A stretch of DNA of 64,000 nt from Pontibacter virosus. Lineage in GTDB: Bacteria > Bacteroidota > Bacteroidia > Cytophagales > Hymenobacteraceae. Position 1 is the first letter of the stretch; every line of letters starts with the position of its first letter. Positions 8,905 through 17,417 of the stretch are shown here, in pieces. The position numbers were made by a program, and so were the translations under genes. The stretch spans positions 615,494 through 679,493 of the forward strand of contig NZ_QEKI01000001.1 of the NCBI RefSeq assembly GCF_003096355.1, written 5' to 3'. The notes under the pieces were generated by a model that was not told where the DNA came from, did no database searches, and worked only from the letters and a program-made list of their open reading frames with translations.

Positions 8905-9461
8905 TTTACCCAATCACCGCCTATGGCGACCCGGTGCTGAAAGAACCGGCGCAGGACATCCCAAAAGACTACGAAGGTCTGAACGAACTGATTGAAGACA
9001 TGTATACCACCATGTATCATGCGCATGGCGTAGGTCTGGCCGCCCCGCAGATCAGCAAGGGCATTCGCCTGTTTGTGATCGACTCGGAGCCGATGATGGA
9101 TGAGGGCGACGAAGGCAAGGGCGTAAAGAAGGCATTCATCAACCCGGAGATAATCGAGGAAGACGGCGAGGAGTGGGGCTTTGAAGAAGGCTGCCTGAGC
9201 ATACCGGGTGTTCGTGAAGTGGTATACCGCCCGGAGCGCATCGTGATTCATTATTACGACCAGGACTGGAACGAGCACACCGACACCTACGACGGCATGA
9301 CGGCCCGCGTGATCCAGCACGAGTACGACCACATTGAGGGCATTCTGTTCACGGACCACCTGTCTGGCCTGACGAAGCGCCTGATCAAGAACAAGCTGAA
9401 CAAGATATCGAAAGGCGAAGTAGACGCCGACTACCGCATGAAGTTCCCGGTGAAGCGATAG
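8901..9461 (+). CDS. def: Peptide deformylase
   Basis: 186 aa. It removes the formyl group from the N-terminal methionine of new proteins, using a divalent metal in the cytosol. All three family motifs are visible: GVGLAAPQ, EEGCLSIPG (metal-ligand Cys) and QHEYDHIEG (two His and the catalytic Glu). A short acidic insert after the first motif (DEGDEGKG) is common in Bacteroidota enzymes. It overlaps ruvX by four bases and is probably translated from the same message. Confidence 0.95.
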   Translation: MIYPITAYGDPVLKEPAQDIPKDYEGLNELIEDMYTTMYHAHGVGLAAPQISKGIRLFVIDSEPMMDEGDEGKGVKKAFINPEIIEEDGEEWGFEEGCLSIPGVREVVYRPERIVIHYYDQDWNEHTDTYDGMTARVIQHEYDHIEGILFTDHLSGLTKRLIKNKLNKISKGEVDADYRMKFPVKR

Positions 9462-9526
9462 GCTTAGTGAATACAGCTATTTGATTGCCAACATTTTTGT
9501 CTACTGCACCTGCTAAAACCAATCCT

Positions 9527-10315
9527 ATGAATGCGATAAAGCGAAACAATGTAACAGTAACCGGAAAAGGTGAAAAACCCATGCTATTTGCCCATGGCTA
9601 CGGCTGTGACCAGACGATGTGGCGCTATATTACACCCGCTTTTCAGGATGATTACAAGCTAGTTCTTTTCGATCATATCGGTTTTGGTCATTCTGATGCT
9701 TCCGCCTACACAAAGGAGCAGTATGCTTCATTGCACGGTTATGCAGCTGATGTGTTGGAGATATGCGAGGAACTGAATCTGCAGGATGTCATCTATGTAG
9801 GCCATTCCGTTAGTGCCATGATAGGTGTACTAGCCGCCATAAAAGAGCCGGGACGTTTCTCTAAATTAGTACTTGTGAGCCCGTCTCCCAGCTTTATCAA
9901 TGATGGCGACTACCATGGTGGCTTTTCACGGGAGGAAATAGATGGTCTGCTGTTGGCTTTGGATGGTGACTACCTTGGCTGGTCTAACAATATAGCCCCT
10001 GTGATAATGGGTAACGCTGATCGCCCTGAACTGGCACAGGAACTGGCGCAAAGCTTCTGCACGAGCAACCCTGCCATTGCAAATGATTTTGCACACATCA
10101 CGTTCTTGTCGGACAACCGAAAGGACCTGCCTCAGGTCAAAACCGATACCCTGATTTTGCAGTGCTCGGAAGATGCGATCGCACCTATTTCAGTTGGCGA
10201 GTTTACACACCGAAGCATTGCAAATAGTGAGCTCGTGGTCCTGGAAGCAACAGGTCACTGCCCTAACCTGAGCGCTCCTGAAGAGACGATCGCAGCCATT
10301 CAGAATTTTTTGTAG
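9527..10315 (+). CDS. RsbQ-like alpha/beta hydrolase
   Basis: 262 aa from the ATG at 9527. An upstream ORF start at 9485 would add a non-conserved stretch. The fold is shown by HGYGCDQTMW (oxyanion loop), DHIGFGHSD, the nucleophile elbow GHSVSA, an acid near EDAIAPISV and the catalytic His in TGHCPNLS. The overall pattern is that of RsbQ/KAI2-type hydrolases, which in Bacillus activate the energy-stress phosphatase RsbP and are small-molecule sensors in plants. No RsbP-like phosphatase is adjacent. Instead a STAS-like protein follows 50 bases later. The gene lacks the AGGTATA heptamer common around it. Confidence 0.85.
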   Translation: MNAIKRNNVTVTGKGEKPMLFAHGYGCDQTMWRYITPAFQDDYKLVLFDHIGFGHSDASAYTKEQYASLHGYAADVLEICEELNLQDVIYVGHSVSAMIGVLAAIKEPGRFSKLVLVSPSPSFINDGDYHGGFSREEIDGLLLALDGDYLGWSNNIAPVIMGNADRPELAQELAQSFCTSNPAIANDFAHITFLSDNRKDLPQVKTDTLILQCSEDAIAPISVGEFTHRSIANSELVVLEATGHCPNLSAPEETIAAIQNFL

Positions 10316-10365
10316 AAATACCGTACATGTATCTGTACAGTTAATAGTCAGCAGGGCTGCGACTA

Positions 10366-10830
10366 TTGAGCTTTCAGGAAACAGGTAAAGCTTTTTTATT
10401 ATTGATAGAGCATATAGAATATAAAGAATTAAAGAAGGCTAACGGAGATGTATTCCTGGAGATTAGGAGATCGCCAGTTCATGGCTTTATATCCATGAAC
10501 TGGATCGGAATACAATCTCTTGAAACCATTGTAATGGGCAGTAACTTAGTTCTATCGATGTTGCGACGGGACCCGTGTGAGGGCATTCTGAATAGTAACC
10601 GTGAGTTGATAGGCCCCTGGGAATCCGCAACTAATTGGTTAGCCTTCAAATGGGCTCCTCAAGCCAAGAGTTTGGGGCTGCGCTACTTTGCACATGTGCT
10701 ATCCCCTGGCATTTACGGGCAGCGCTCTTTTAAATCACTCTACCCTAATCTCAGAAAGGTATTCGAGGTAAAATCATTTGATGACGAAGAGGGAGCTGAA
10801 GAGTGGCTCAGCTCACAACATAACAAGTGA
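10366..10830 (+). CDS. STAS/SEC14-like hypothetical protein
   Basis: About 154 aa if translation starts at the TTG at 10366. No ATG lies near the expected N terminus, and an in-frame TTG at 10402 is an alternative. The layout resembles a Bacteroidota STAS/SEC14-type family: a strand-rich start, MNWIGIQSLETI, then GILNSNRELIGPWE, a helix WLAFKWAPQAKSLGL, the strand RYFAHVLSP and a terminal FDDEEGAEEWL. Function is unknown; the fold is often regulatory or lipid-binding. It follows the RsbQ-like hydrolase by 50 bases on the same strand and may work with it. Base composition is AT-richer than neighbours. Confidence 0.65.
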   Translation: MSFQETGKAFLLLIEHIEYKELKKANGDVFLEIRRSPVHGFISMNWIGIQSLETIVMGSNLVLSMLRRDPCEGILNSNRELIGPWESATNWLAFKWAPQAKSLGLRYFAHVLSPGIYGQRSFKSLYPNLRKVFEVKSFDDEEGAEEWLSSQHNK

Positions 10831-10842
10831 GCTTACATACGC

Positions 10843-11925
10843 TTACTCTATCCAGCTGAATAATCTGCCCCAACGCACCTTATCCAGTAAGCCTGCCTTC
10901 TCATCCACCGAAAACCAGGTGAACAGAGGTTTCCCGACAATATGATCCTCCGGCACAAAACCCCAGTAGCGGGAGTCGAGGGAGTTGTGACGGTTGTCGC
11001 CCATCATGAAGTAATAGTTCTGTTTAAAGGTATAGCTTTTCACTTCCTGCCCGTTCAGGTATAGCTTGCCGTTGCGCACTTCGGCATTTTCGTTTTGCTC
11101 ATGACTTAGGATGATCTTCTCGTAAAGCGACAGCGTCTCCGGTGTGATGTCGATTGTAGCACCCTGCTCCGGAATGTAGAGCGGACCATAATTATCACGG
11201 TTCCAGCCGGGGTTGCCGAAAATGCCCGGCTCCGCTTCGCCAGCTTGCATTTGCTGTAGCTCTACCCGCCGTATAAAATCGAGCGAGGCCAGCGCATCTG
11301 CCTTGGTAGGCGAAGTGTGCAGCACGTAGCCGCCCGGCACCGAGTATAGGTCGGTTATGTCTCGCTCTTTAAAGAACCTCTCCTGCAGCACCTTGTCGGT
11401 GGCCACAAAGTAGGCGTACTGCATCTGCTCCGGGTTGTCTTGTGGCTGACCGTTCAGGTATAGCTGCCCGTCGCGAATCTCGAGCACATCGCCGGCTATA
11501 CCTACACAGCGCTTTACGTAGTGCGTACGCAGGTCGACTGGATGCTCCGGCTCCACTGGCAGGTTAAACACCACCGGGTCGTTGCGCTTGATTTCGGAAA
11601 AGGCTGGCAGCCGCAGCGACGGAAGCTGCAACGCATCAGAGTAGGCAGGTATGTCCGTGCCCCAAATGGTCTGGTGCGTGAGCGGCACCTGCAACGGCGT
11701 CATGGGGGTGCGGGGGCCGTAGTGCAGCTTGCTCACAAACAGCCGGTCGCCCACCAGCATCGATTTCTCCATCGAAGAAGTAGGTATGGCATAGGCCTCA
11801 AACGTGGCCCAGCGAAAAAACGTGGAGACTAAAACAGCAAACATCAGGGCATTTCCCCATTCGCGCAGGGCGCTTTTTTTAGCTGACTTTTCGGCCGCTT
11901 TTTTCTTCCAGAATTTTAGCTGCAT
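10843..11925 (-). CDS. lepB: Signal peptidase I
   Basis: 360 aa. This inner-membrane protease cuts Sec and Tat signal peptides. A basic N-terminal tail leads to one membrane segment (LMFAVLVSTFFRWATF, ~27-42), followed by the nucleophile in IPTSSMEKSM (Ser51), PVVFNLPVE, the catalytic Lys in THYVKRCVGIAGD, and the C-terminal GDNRHNSLDSRYWGFVP. A long insert of roughly 120 residues between the last two boxes is typical for Bacteroidota LepB. The start is the ATG followed by QLKFWKKK. Confidence 0.93.
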   Translation of the reverse strand: MQLKFWKKKAAEKSAKKSALREWGNALMFAVLVSTFFRWATFEAYAIPTSSMEKSMLVGDRLFVSKLHYGPRTPMTPLQVPLTHQTIWGTDIPAYSDALQLPSLRLPAFSEIKRNDPVVFNLPVEPEHPVDLRTHYVKRCVGIAGDVLEIRDGQLYLNGQPQDNPEQMQYAYFVATDKVLQERFFKERDITDLYSVPGGYVLHTSPTKADALASLDFIRRVELQQMQAGEAEPGIFGNPGWNRDNYGPLYIPEQGATIDITPETLSLYEKIILSHEQNENAEVRNGKLYLNGQEVKSYTFKQNYYFMMGDNRHNSLDSRYWGFVPEDHIVGKPLFTWFSVDEKAGLLDKVRWGRLFSWIE

Positions 11926-12152
11926 TTTCTAAGCATAGTAGGTTTACTATACTTTAACTGTATTCAGGTTCAGTAAATTATACCTGCTGCAAAGAAAATT
12001 ATCGCGCTATACCTTTTGTTGGCACACAAACGGATCGAACAGGCTTCACCGGACTTTACTCCATCAGCCAAGTTCCTCCTTTGTTGCGCTTCAGGTATAA
12101 GCATTGGGGCATCCAACGTTCGTTCATAATATATGGTAGACCTGCGCACTCA

Positions 12153-12578
12153 TCAATCCTGCAAAAGTTGCAGCGTTTTCTTATCCTTTTCGCCATTAAA
12201 ATATTTGTCGAGCACGGCCTGAAACACCGGATCAGCACCCGGCACTGCCGCAAACAATGTCATGCTGGAGCGCAACTTCAGGTCATCGGGGTTTCCCAGT
12301 GCTTGGGTGGCTGTTTTGCTCTCCAGTGCCAGCATGGCTTTTGATATTTCGACCAGCCGCGGACCCAGCACCGGGTGCTGTAGGTATAGTTGGGCCTCCT
12401 GCAAGTCTTTGATGGCGTAAAAGCGGGCGGTCTCGCTATAGCCCAAGCCCTGCAGCTGCGGAAAGATAAACCACATCCAGTGGCTGCGCTTGCGGCCGCT
12501 TTTTATTTCGGAAAGCGCCTGCTCATAGCTGCTGGCCTGCGCATCGAGGAAGCGGTTTAGGGGGTCGGAGTTTTTCAT
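12153..12578 (-). CDS. DUF1810 family protein
   Basis: 141 aa, the usual family length. Characteristic blocks are FLDAQASSYEQALSEIKSG, SHWMWFIFPQLQGLG, YAIKDLQEAQLYL, and a C-terminal SSMTLFAAV with DPVFQAVLDKYFNGEKD. DUF1810 proteins are small, helical and cytosolic; their role is unknown. The gene starts 23 bases after the patatin-like gene ends on the same strand, so the two may be co-transcribed. Confidence 0.9.
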   Translation of the reverse strand: MKNSDPLNRFLDAQASSYEQALSEIKSGRKRSHWMWFIFPQLQGLGYSETARFYAIKDLQEAQLYLQHPVLGPRLVEISKAMLALESKTATQALGNPDDLKLRSSMTLFAAVPGADPVFQAVLDKYFNGEKDKKTLQLLQD

Positions 12579-12601
12579 ACCGGGCAGTACGGGGTTAATG
12601 G

Positions 12602-13642
12602 TTACTTCGGTTCGTGGATACTGCAGGTACGCAGCAAATAACTTGCGGTAAACTCCCTGCCACTTTGAATCAGGCTGTTTTTCTCGTCTTTTGACATTTT
12701 CCTGATGCGGGGACTGATACCGACTGACGAAACAGAGATCGTTCTGGCCCAGTCTTCTTCAGTTAGCTCATTCCGGTTCAAATTCTCGATAACCAGGGTA
12801 TAGAGCGCCGCCACATAATCGTTCAGGCTCTTAATTTCGATTGGCACCAGTTCTTTTGTAAGGGCGTCGTTCTCAATCTGCAAATCGGAGTCTATCCTTA
12901 TACCCACAGTACCGAGATTGGGCAACCTTTGTTTTTTCCCCGTTGAGTCCGTCACCTCGGTGTCGAACATAGTAATCGGGAAGTTTCCAATGATGCCACC
13001 GTCCACCACCACATCCAGATTTTGGCCAGCATCCGGCTTTCTGTATACCGCCCCATCGCTGTCAATAAACACAGCTTTAAAGTACAACGGTATTGAAACC
13101 GATATTCTGACCGCATCCTTCACTTTCATGTTCGGGTAATGCTCCCTGGAGAAGACAAGCAGCTTCTGCCTGTTTAAGCTCGTTGCGGTAATGTACAGAT
13201 CCTTGTATCCCAAAGCATTCAGCTCTTCAAAAGTTATGTTTGGGTTTCCCGTTTTGTTTTCGATCAGTCTGGCGGTCCAGTCCGTAAACCGATCCCCGCG
13301 ATACCACCCATACACGCTGTTCATGCGCGCAAATCCGCCGATGAACATAAAGCGGCCGTCATTGAATTTCCTAAACTGCGTCGAGGAGATGATGTCCGCT
13401 ATTTCCTGGGCGGAATAACCTAACGAAAGCATCATGGCCGTAATAGCCCCTGCCGATGTGCCACCAACTTTCTCTATCCCTTTCAACTTGCCATGCCGCT
13501 CCAATTCATCGATCACGCCAGCATAGGCAATGCCCCGTATACCTGCTCCTTCAAAAGCCAGGTTCCTGATGTCGCAGTTCTGGCTGTATACCTGTGTGGA
13601 AAGCAGACAGAAGAGGACGGCGAGTTTAATGTAATGCTTCAT
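12602..13642 (-). CDS. Secreted patatin-like phospholipase
   Basis: 346 aa with a signal peptide (MKHYIKLAVLFCLLSTQVYS) then NCDIRNLAFEGAGIRGIAYAG, which contains the oxyanion-forming Gly-rich loop. The nucleophile elbow is GGTSAGAITAM (GxSxG). The catalytic aspartate lies in VVDGGIIGNFP, so the Ser-Asp dyad is intact. The enzyme probably hydrolyses acyl esters of lipids in the envelope. It is upstream of DUF1810 and divergent from the zinc phospholipase-like gene. Confidence 0.9.
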   Translation of the reverse strand: MKHYIKLAVLFCLLSTQVYSQNCDIRNLAFEGAGIRGIAYAGVIDELERHGKLKGIEKVGGTSAGAITAMMLSLGYSAQEIADIISSTQFRKFNDGRFMFIGGFARMNSVYGWYRGDRFTDWTARLIENKTGNPNITFEELNALGYKDLYITATSLNRQKLLVFSREHYPNMKVKDAVRISVSIPLYFKAVFIDSDGAVYRKPDAGQNLDVVVDGGIIGNFPITMFDTEVTDSTGKKQRLPNLGTVGIRIDSDLQIENDALTKELVPIEIKSLNDYVAALYTLVIENLNRNELTEEDWARTISVSSVGISPRIRKMSKDEKNSLIQSGREFTASYLLRTCSIHEPK

Positions 13643-13811
13643 GAGGAAGTATGGTGTTTCATAAGCTAGTAGATATTTTTAGCGCCTCGGAAGTGCTAAT
13701 GGAAAACGGGTATGCAGGGCTGGTGCTACCGCCCATTAGGTGGAAACTACAGATTACCCGGCTTTCCTACTCACAATATACAAATTCCCTAATTCTCCGT
13801 ACACCGCAGGT

Positions 13812-14825
13812 ATGGCTTTCCGACAAATCGCTATCTTGCTCCTCCTTGCCTCCCTGTTCCCCCTCACCGGGTATAGCTGGGGCTTTTTTGCGCACCAGCG
13901 CATCAACCGGCTGGCCGTGTATACCTTGCCACCCGAGATGGTGGGCTTCTACAAGAAACACATCCGCTACATCACCGAGAATGCCGTGAACCCCGACCGT
14001 CGCCGGTATGCCGTGGCCGGCGAGGCGCCCCGCCATTACATCGACCTGGATGTGTATGGCGACAGTGCCCTCTATAAAATGCCCCGCTACTGGCAGCAGG
14101 CCGTCGAGAAGTACGGCGAAGACACTCTCATGGCGCATGGCATCATTCCCTGGCACATCAACCGCATGAAGTTTCAGCTCACGCAGGCGTTCAAAGATCG
14201 CAACGTAGACCAGATTCTTCGCCTCTCCGCCGACTTAGGTCATTACATAGCCGATGCCAGCGTGCCGCTGCACACCACCCGCAACTACAACGGACAACTG
14301 TCGGGCCAGCGCGGCATCCACGCTTTCTGGGAGAGCCGCCTGCCTGAGATGCTCTCCGACAACTACGACTTCTTTGTGGGGCAGGCCCGATACATTGAGC
14401 AGCCGCAGCTCAAAGCCTGGGATATTGTCGCCAGCGCACACCTGGCCCTTGACTCGGTGCTTGGTTTTGAGCAGGAACTGACGCTGGAGTTCGACGAAGA
14501 AAAAAAGTACAGTTACGAAGTGCGCGGCAACCTGACCACACGGGTATACTCAAGGGAGTTCTCAGAGGCCTACCACCGCCGGCTGAACGGACAGGTGGAG
14601 CGGCAAATGCGCCTCGCCATTCATAGCGTGGCCAGTTACTGGTTTACAGCTTGGGTGGATGCGGGCCAGCCCGATCTGCGCCAGTTCGCCTCCACACTGT
14701 CAGCAGAAGAACAGGAACGCCTGCGCATGGAGCTGAAAGAATACGAGCAAGGACCGCACCTGCCACGTGAAGAAGGCGAAAGTCACCTGCACCAAAACAC
14801 GTGGATTCCAGGGCGAAGAGAGTAA
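13812..14825 (+). CDS. Zinc-dependent phospholipase C-like/S1-P1 nuclease-fold secreted protein
   Basis: 337 aa from the ATG at 13812, which gives a signal peptide (FRQIAILLLLASLFPLTGYS) followed at once by WGFFAHQRINRLAVY, where Trp1 and His of the mature protein would be zinc ligands as in the PLC/S1-P1 fold. Further ligand candidates are EAPRHYIDLD, SADLGHYIADASVPLHT (HxxxDxxxPLH) and GIHAFWESRLPE. The family is helical and exported; substrates may be phospholipids or nucleotides. It is next to the divergent patatin-like phospholipase, which hints at envelope lipid turnover. Confidence 0.85.
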   Translation: MAFRQIAILLLLASLFPLTGYSWGFFAHQRINRLAVYTLPPEMVGFYKKHIRYITENAVNPDRRRYAVAGEAPRHYIDLDVYGDSALYKMPRYWQQAVEKYGEDTLMAHGIIPWHINRMKFQLTQAFKDRNVDQILRLSADLGHYIADASVPLHTTRNYNGQLSGQRGIHAFWESRLPEMLSDNYDFFVGQARYIEQPQLKAWDIVASAHLALDSVLGFEQELTLEFDEEKKYSYEVRGNLTTRVYSREFSEAYHRRLNGQVERQMRLAIHSVASYWFTAWVDAGQPDLRQFASTLSAEEQERLRMELKEYEQGPHLPREEGESHLHQNTWIPGRRE

Positions 14826-14945
14826 TTTGGCATTCCTAACTTATTCATAGCGGGCTTTACTGGCATCTGAACAGGCACGGACAAGTGGCATTATAAAAAG
14901 GATACAAAAATGCCTAACTTGCTTGTGCAACCCATTTATTCGTCC

Positions 14946-16508
14946 ATGAGCTATACCTTCTTAAAGCGCTTTGCGCTATTCTTCACCTTAGCAACTATCG
15001 TCAGCTTACAGGCCTCGGCACAGCAAAACACGGCCGCCACCCTCCAGAAGCTCGACGCCTATTATCAAAAGGCTCTGAAAGACTGGGATGTGCCCGGTAT
15101 GGCCATCGCCATTGTTCGGAACGACTCTGTGATTTTCGCCAAAGGCTATGGTGTGCGCGACCTCAAGGCAGGCGGGCAGGTGGATGCCAACACGGTGTTC
15201 GGCATTGCCTCCAACTCCAAAGCCTATACCTCCGCAGCCCTCGGCATACTCGTGGACGAAGGTAAGCTCAACTGGAACGACAAGGTGACCAAACATCTGC
15301 CCTGGCTGCAGCTCTACGACCCGTATGTAACGCAGGAACTTAACATCAAAGACCTGCTGAGTCACCGCGTCGGCTACCGCACTTTCAGCGGGGACCTGCT
15401 CTGGTATAACACCACCTACAGCCGCCGCGAGATTCTGGAGCGTGCCCGTCACCTTCAGCCCGTCTACAGCTTCCGCGACGGGTATGGCTACTCCAACCTG
15501 ATGTTCCTTGCCGCTGGTGAAGTGATTGAAGCTGTGTCTGGTCAGACTTGGGAGGATTTTATCAAACAGCGCTTCTTCGCGCCGCTTGGTATGAACCGCT
15601 CCTATACCTCCGTGAACGAGCTGGCGGGCAAAGACAACGTCGCCTCCCCGCACGGATCCGACGAAAAGCACAAACCCTACCCGACCACTTTTATGGCCTG
15701 GGACAACTGGAATCCTGCAGCAGGTATATTTACGAGTGTGAATCAGCAGGCACAGTGGATGCGTCTGCAGCTTAACCGCGGCACATACAAAGGCCAGAAA
15801 ATCTTTAGTGAGGACGCTAATCGCATGATGTGGACCGCCCACAACGCCATGCCTGTTTCCAAGCAGGCAGAAGCCAATGTGCCCTCCACGCACTTTTCGG
15901 CAGCTGGCCTGGGCTGGATGATGAACGACTACGAAGGCCGCAAAATACTGGCGCATGGCGGCGGGCACGAAGGGATGAATAGCCGCACGGTACTGGTACC
16001 CGAAGAGAACCTGGGCATCGTGATCCTGACCAACAGCATGAGTAGCATCATGTCACCGCTGGCCAACTATACCCTGGACCAATTCTTCGGCGTGCAAAAC
16101 GGTCGCGACTGGAGCCAGTTCTCGCTCGACAACATCGCCAAAGGACGCAAGGCTCAGGAAGAGGCTGCCGCCAAGGCCGCCAAAGAAAAAACGCGCAAGA
16201 GCAAACCGACGATGGACCTGGAAGCCTACGCTGGCACTTACAACAGTCCGCTTTACGGCGATGCCACCATCACGGTACAGAACAAGCAACTGGTGTTAGA
16301 TTTAGCCCCTGCCCCTGCCTTAGGTGGTAAGCTCACGCACTGGCAGCACGATATCTTTGACCTGGAGTGGAAAAACAACTTCGCCCTGCTCACGCCCACC
16401 AAAGTGCGTTTCATAGTAGGCGCTGATGGTAAAATTGCAGAAATGCGGCTGGATGCCAATAACCCTGACTTCCATTTTAGTGAACTAGAGTTCAAAAAGG
16501 TCAGGTAA
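14946..16508 (+). CDS. Serine hydrolase (class C beta-lactamase-like) with C-terminal DUF3471-like domain
   Basis: 520 aa from the ATG at 14946, which begins a signal peptide (YTFLKRFALFFTLATIVSLQASAQ). The beta-lactamase-like domain has SNSK (SxxK nucleophile), YGYSN (YxN) and HGGGHEG (HxG), so the catalytic set is complete. After a Lys/Ala-rich helix (~400-420) the C-terminal ~100 residues form a beta-rich DUF3471-like domain (YAGTYNSPLYGD). Such proteins are periplasmic esterases or D-aminopeptidases; real beta-lactamase activity cannot be inferred. A perfectly palindromic terminator follows. Confidence 0.9.
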   Translation: MSYTFLKRFALFFTLATIVSLQASAQQNTAATLQKLDAYYQKALKDWDVPGMAIAIVRNDSVIFAKGYGVRDLKAGGQVDANTVFGIASNSKAYTSAALGILVDEGKLNWNDKVTKHLPWLQLYDPYVTQELNIKDLLSHRVGYRTFSGDLLWYNTTYSRREILERARHLQPVYSFRDGYGYSNLMFLAAGEVIEAVSGQTWEDFIKQRFFAPLGMNRSYTSVNELAGKDNVASPHGSDEKHKPYPTTFMAWDNWNPAAGIFTSVNQQAQWMRLQLNRGTYKGQKIFSEDANRMMWTAHNAMPVSKQAEANVPSTHFSAAGLGWMMNDYEGRKILAHGGGHEGMNSRTVLVPEENLGIVILTNSMSSIMSPLANYTLDQFFGVQNGRDWSQFSLDNIAKGRKAQEEAAAKAAKEKTRKSKPTMDLEAYAGTYNSPLYGDATITVQNKQLVLDLAPAPALGGKLTHWQHDIFDLEWKNNFALLTPTKVRFIVGADGKIAEMRLDANNPDFHFSELEFKKVR

Positions 16509-16527
16509 GCAGTATAGTTAATAAGCA

Positions 16528-16563
16528 AATCGGGCCATACCTTGTACAAGGTATGGCCCGATT
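16528..16563. terminator. Perfectly palindromic bidirectional terminator
   Basis: Bases 16528-16563 are a perfect 36-base palindrome with centre TTGTACAA, followed on the plus strand by ATTTTTT. It closes the serine hydrolase gene on the plus strand and the microprotein gene on the minus strand, 20 bases after that gene's stop. Confidence 0.85.
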
Positions 16564-16583
16564 ATTTTTTGAGTTAACCTAAC

Positions 16584-16682
16584 TTAGTATGCTACAACCA
16601 CTGATATAATGCTAGCAACAGCAAAATATCCAGCGATCACAATGTAAGCAAGTGCATCCTCGTCGTAGTAGAGTTTTTTCAT
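16584..16682 (-). CDS. 32-aa single-span membrane microprotein (copy 1)
   Basis: Encodes 32 residues beginning MKKLYYDEDALA, followed by one hydrophobic span (residues ~13-31, with AGYF, ASIIS and VVVA) and ending AY. No family is known to me. It is likely real because a second ORF 300 bases away encodes a related peptide with the same start (MKK), an acidic residue at position 8, LA, A-x-YF and IS at matching places, the same direction, and a perfect palindromic terminator at nearly the same distance. The gene lies in an AT-rich stretch. It may be a membrane-inserted regulator or small subunit; a bacteriocin or toxin is possible but not supported by a leader or immunity gene. Confidence 0.65.
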   Translation of the reverse strand: MKKLYYDEDALAYIVIAGYFAVASIISVVVAY

Positions 16683-16802
16683 GAGTGACAACCTTTAAAA
16701 TTGAGAAAATTTTTAAATTACCTTTGGCTGCCGTTGTTTCTATTTACGGAGTATGAGCAGAAATGTTGTACTATTCACAAAAAAGATATTATTTTATATA
16801 TA

Positions 16803-16810
16803 CAAATATA
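16803..16810 (-). promoter_or_regulatory. Candidate -7 box for microprotein copy 1
   Basis: The minus strand reads TATATTTG, an exact TAnnTTTG. A TTG lies 25 bases upstream, somewhat farther than ideal. It would give a leader of about 115 bases. Confidence 0.4.
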
Positions 16811-16924
16811 GAGATATTCATACATAGCTTACTTTCAAGCGATTAAGAATACAATTTATTGTCTTTGCTATGTAACGTAACCTGCCGTTTACTGGATGTT
16901 TTATCTGAGATTTAAATATTTTAT

Positions 16925-16966
16925 AAACAAAAGGGGCGATGCTGATCAGCATCGCCCCTTTTGTTT
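16925..16966. terminator. Perfectly palindromic terminator after microprotein copy 2
   Basis: Bases 16925-16966 form a perfect 42-base palindrome with a GC-rich core (GGGGCGATGCTGATCAGC and its mirror) and A/T-rich ends that give T runs on both strands. It starts 19 bases after the stop of microprotein copy 2 and insulates the two copies. Confidence 0.85.
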
Positions 16967-16985
16967 AATATGGTTGTAAGCTAAG

Positions 16986-17087
16986 TTATGCTACTGCTAC
17001 TAGCAAGCTACTGATTGCACCACCAAGCACAAAATAAGCAGCAACAATTACATTAGCTAGGGATTCGTTAAGAGTAAATTTTTTCAT
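16986..17087 (-). CDS. 33-aa single-span membrane microprotein (copy 2)
   Basis: 33 residues beginning MKKFTLNESLA, then a hydrophobic span (residues ~11-33, with VIVAAYF, GGAISS and LLVAVA). It shares the MKK start, Glu8, LA, A-x-YF and IS with copy 1; about a third of positions are identical when one gap is allowed. Copy 1 has three acidic residues before the span and copy 2 only one, so they may have diverged in function. No recognised domain. It has its own AT-rich upstream region of ~330 bases and its own terminator, so the two copies are separate transcription units. Confidence 0.65.
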   Translation of the reverse strand: MKKFTLNESLANVIVAAYFVLGGAISSLLVAVA

Positions 17088-17417
17088 GGCAATATAATGT
17101 TTTAAGGTTTAGGTTATACTTTATTATTTCAAGCATAAAAAAATTCACTTCTAGTAAAATATATTCATATTATTTCCAGAAGACATTGCAAATAAATATC
17201 AAATAATTATTATAAACAAATGTTTGAATGAATTTTCTATATAATTGAACAATATCATCAACACTTAAGCCCAATGCGTCTTCTTTTATTACAACTAATT
17301 AAGTATCAGAACAGTATGTAAAGTAAATTTTAAAGCGAAAAAGTACAATTAAAAAAATATTTAAAATTTTATATCAAAAACACAATTATAAGCAACAGAA
17401 TACTAACGTTTTAACAA
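17088..17417. other. AT-rich upstream region of microprotein copy 2
   Basis: About 330 bases, strongly AT-rich, between the ettA terminator and microprotein copy 2. No exact TAnnTTTG was found on the minus strand and no further ORF is convincing. It is unusually long for the leader or promoter of a 33-codon gene. Confidence 0.5.

Noticed and set aside
8616..9359. 247-codon minus-strand ORF opposite ruvX and def
   Set aside because: It crosses two clear genes and has no domain pattern.
14946..16508. Beta-lactamase resistance gene
   Set aside because: The SxxK/YxN/HxG set is shared by many esterases and peptidases; the DUF3471-like tail points away from a true beta-lactamase.
16753..16830. 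24-codon plus-strand ORF between the microproteins
   Set aside because: No similarity to the microproteins and opposite strand; probably chance in AT-rich DNA.
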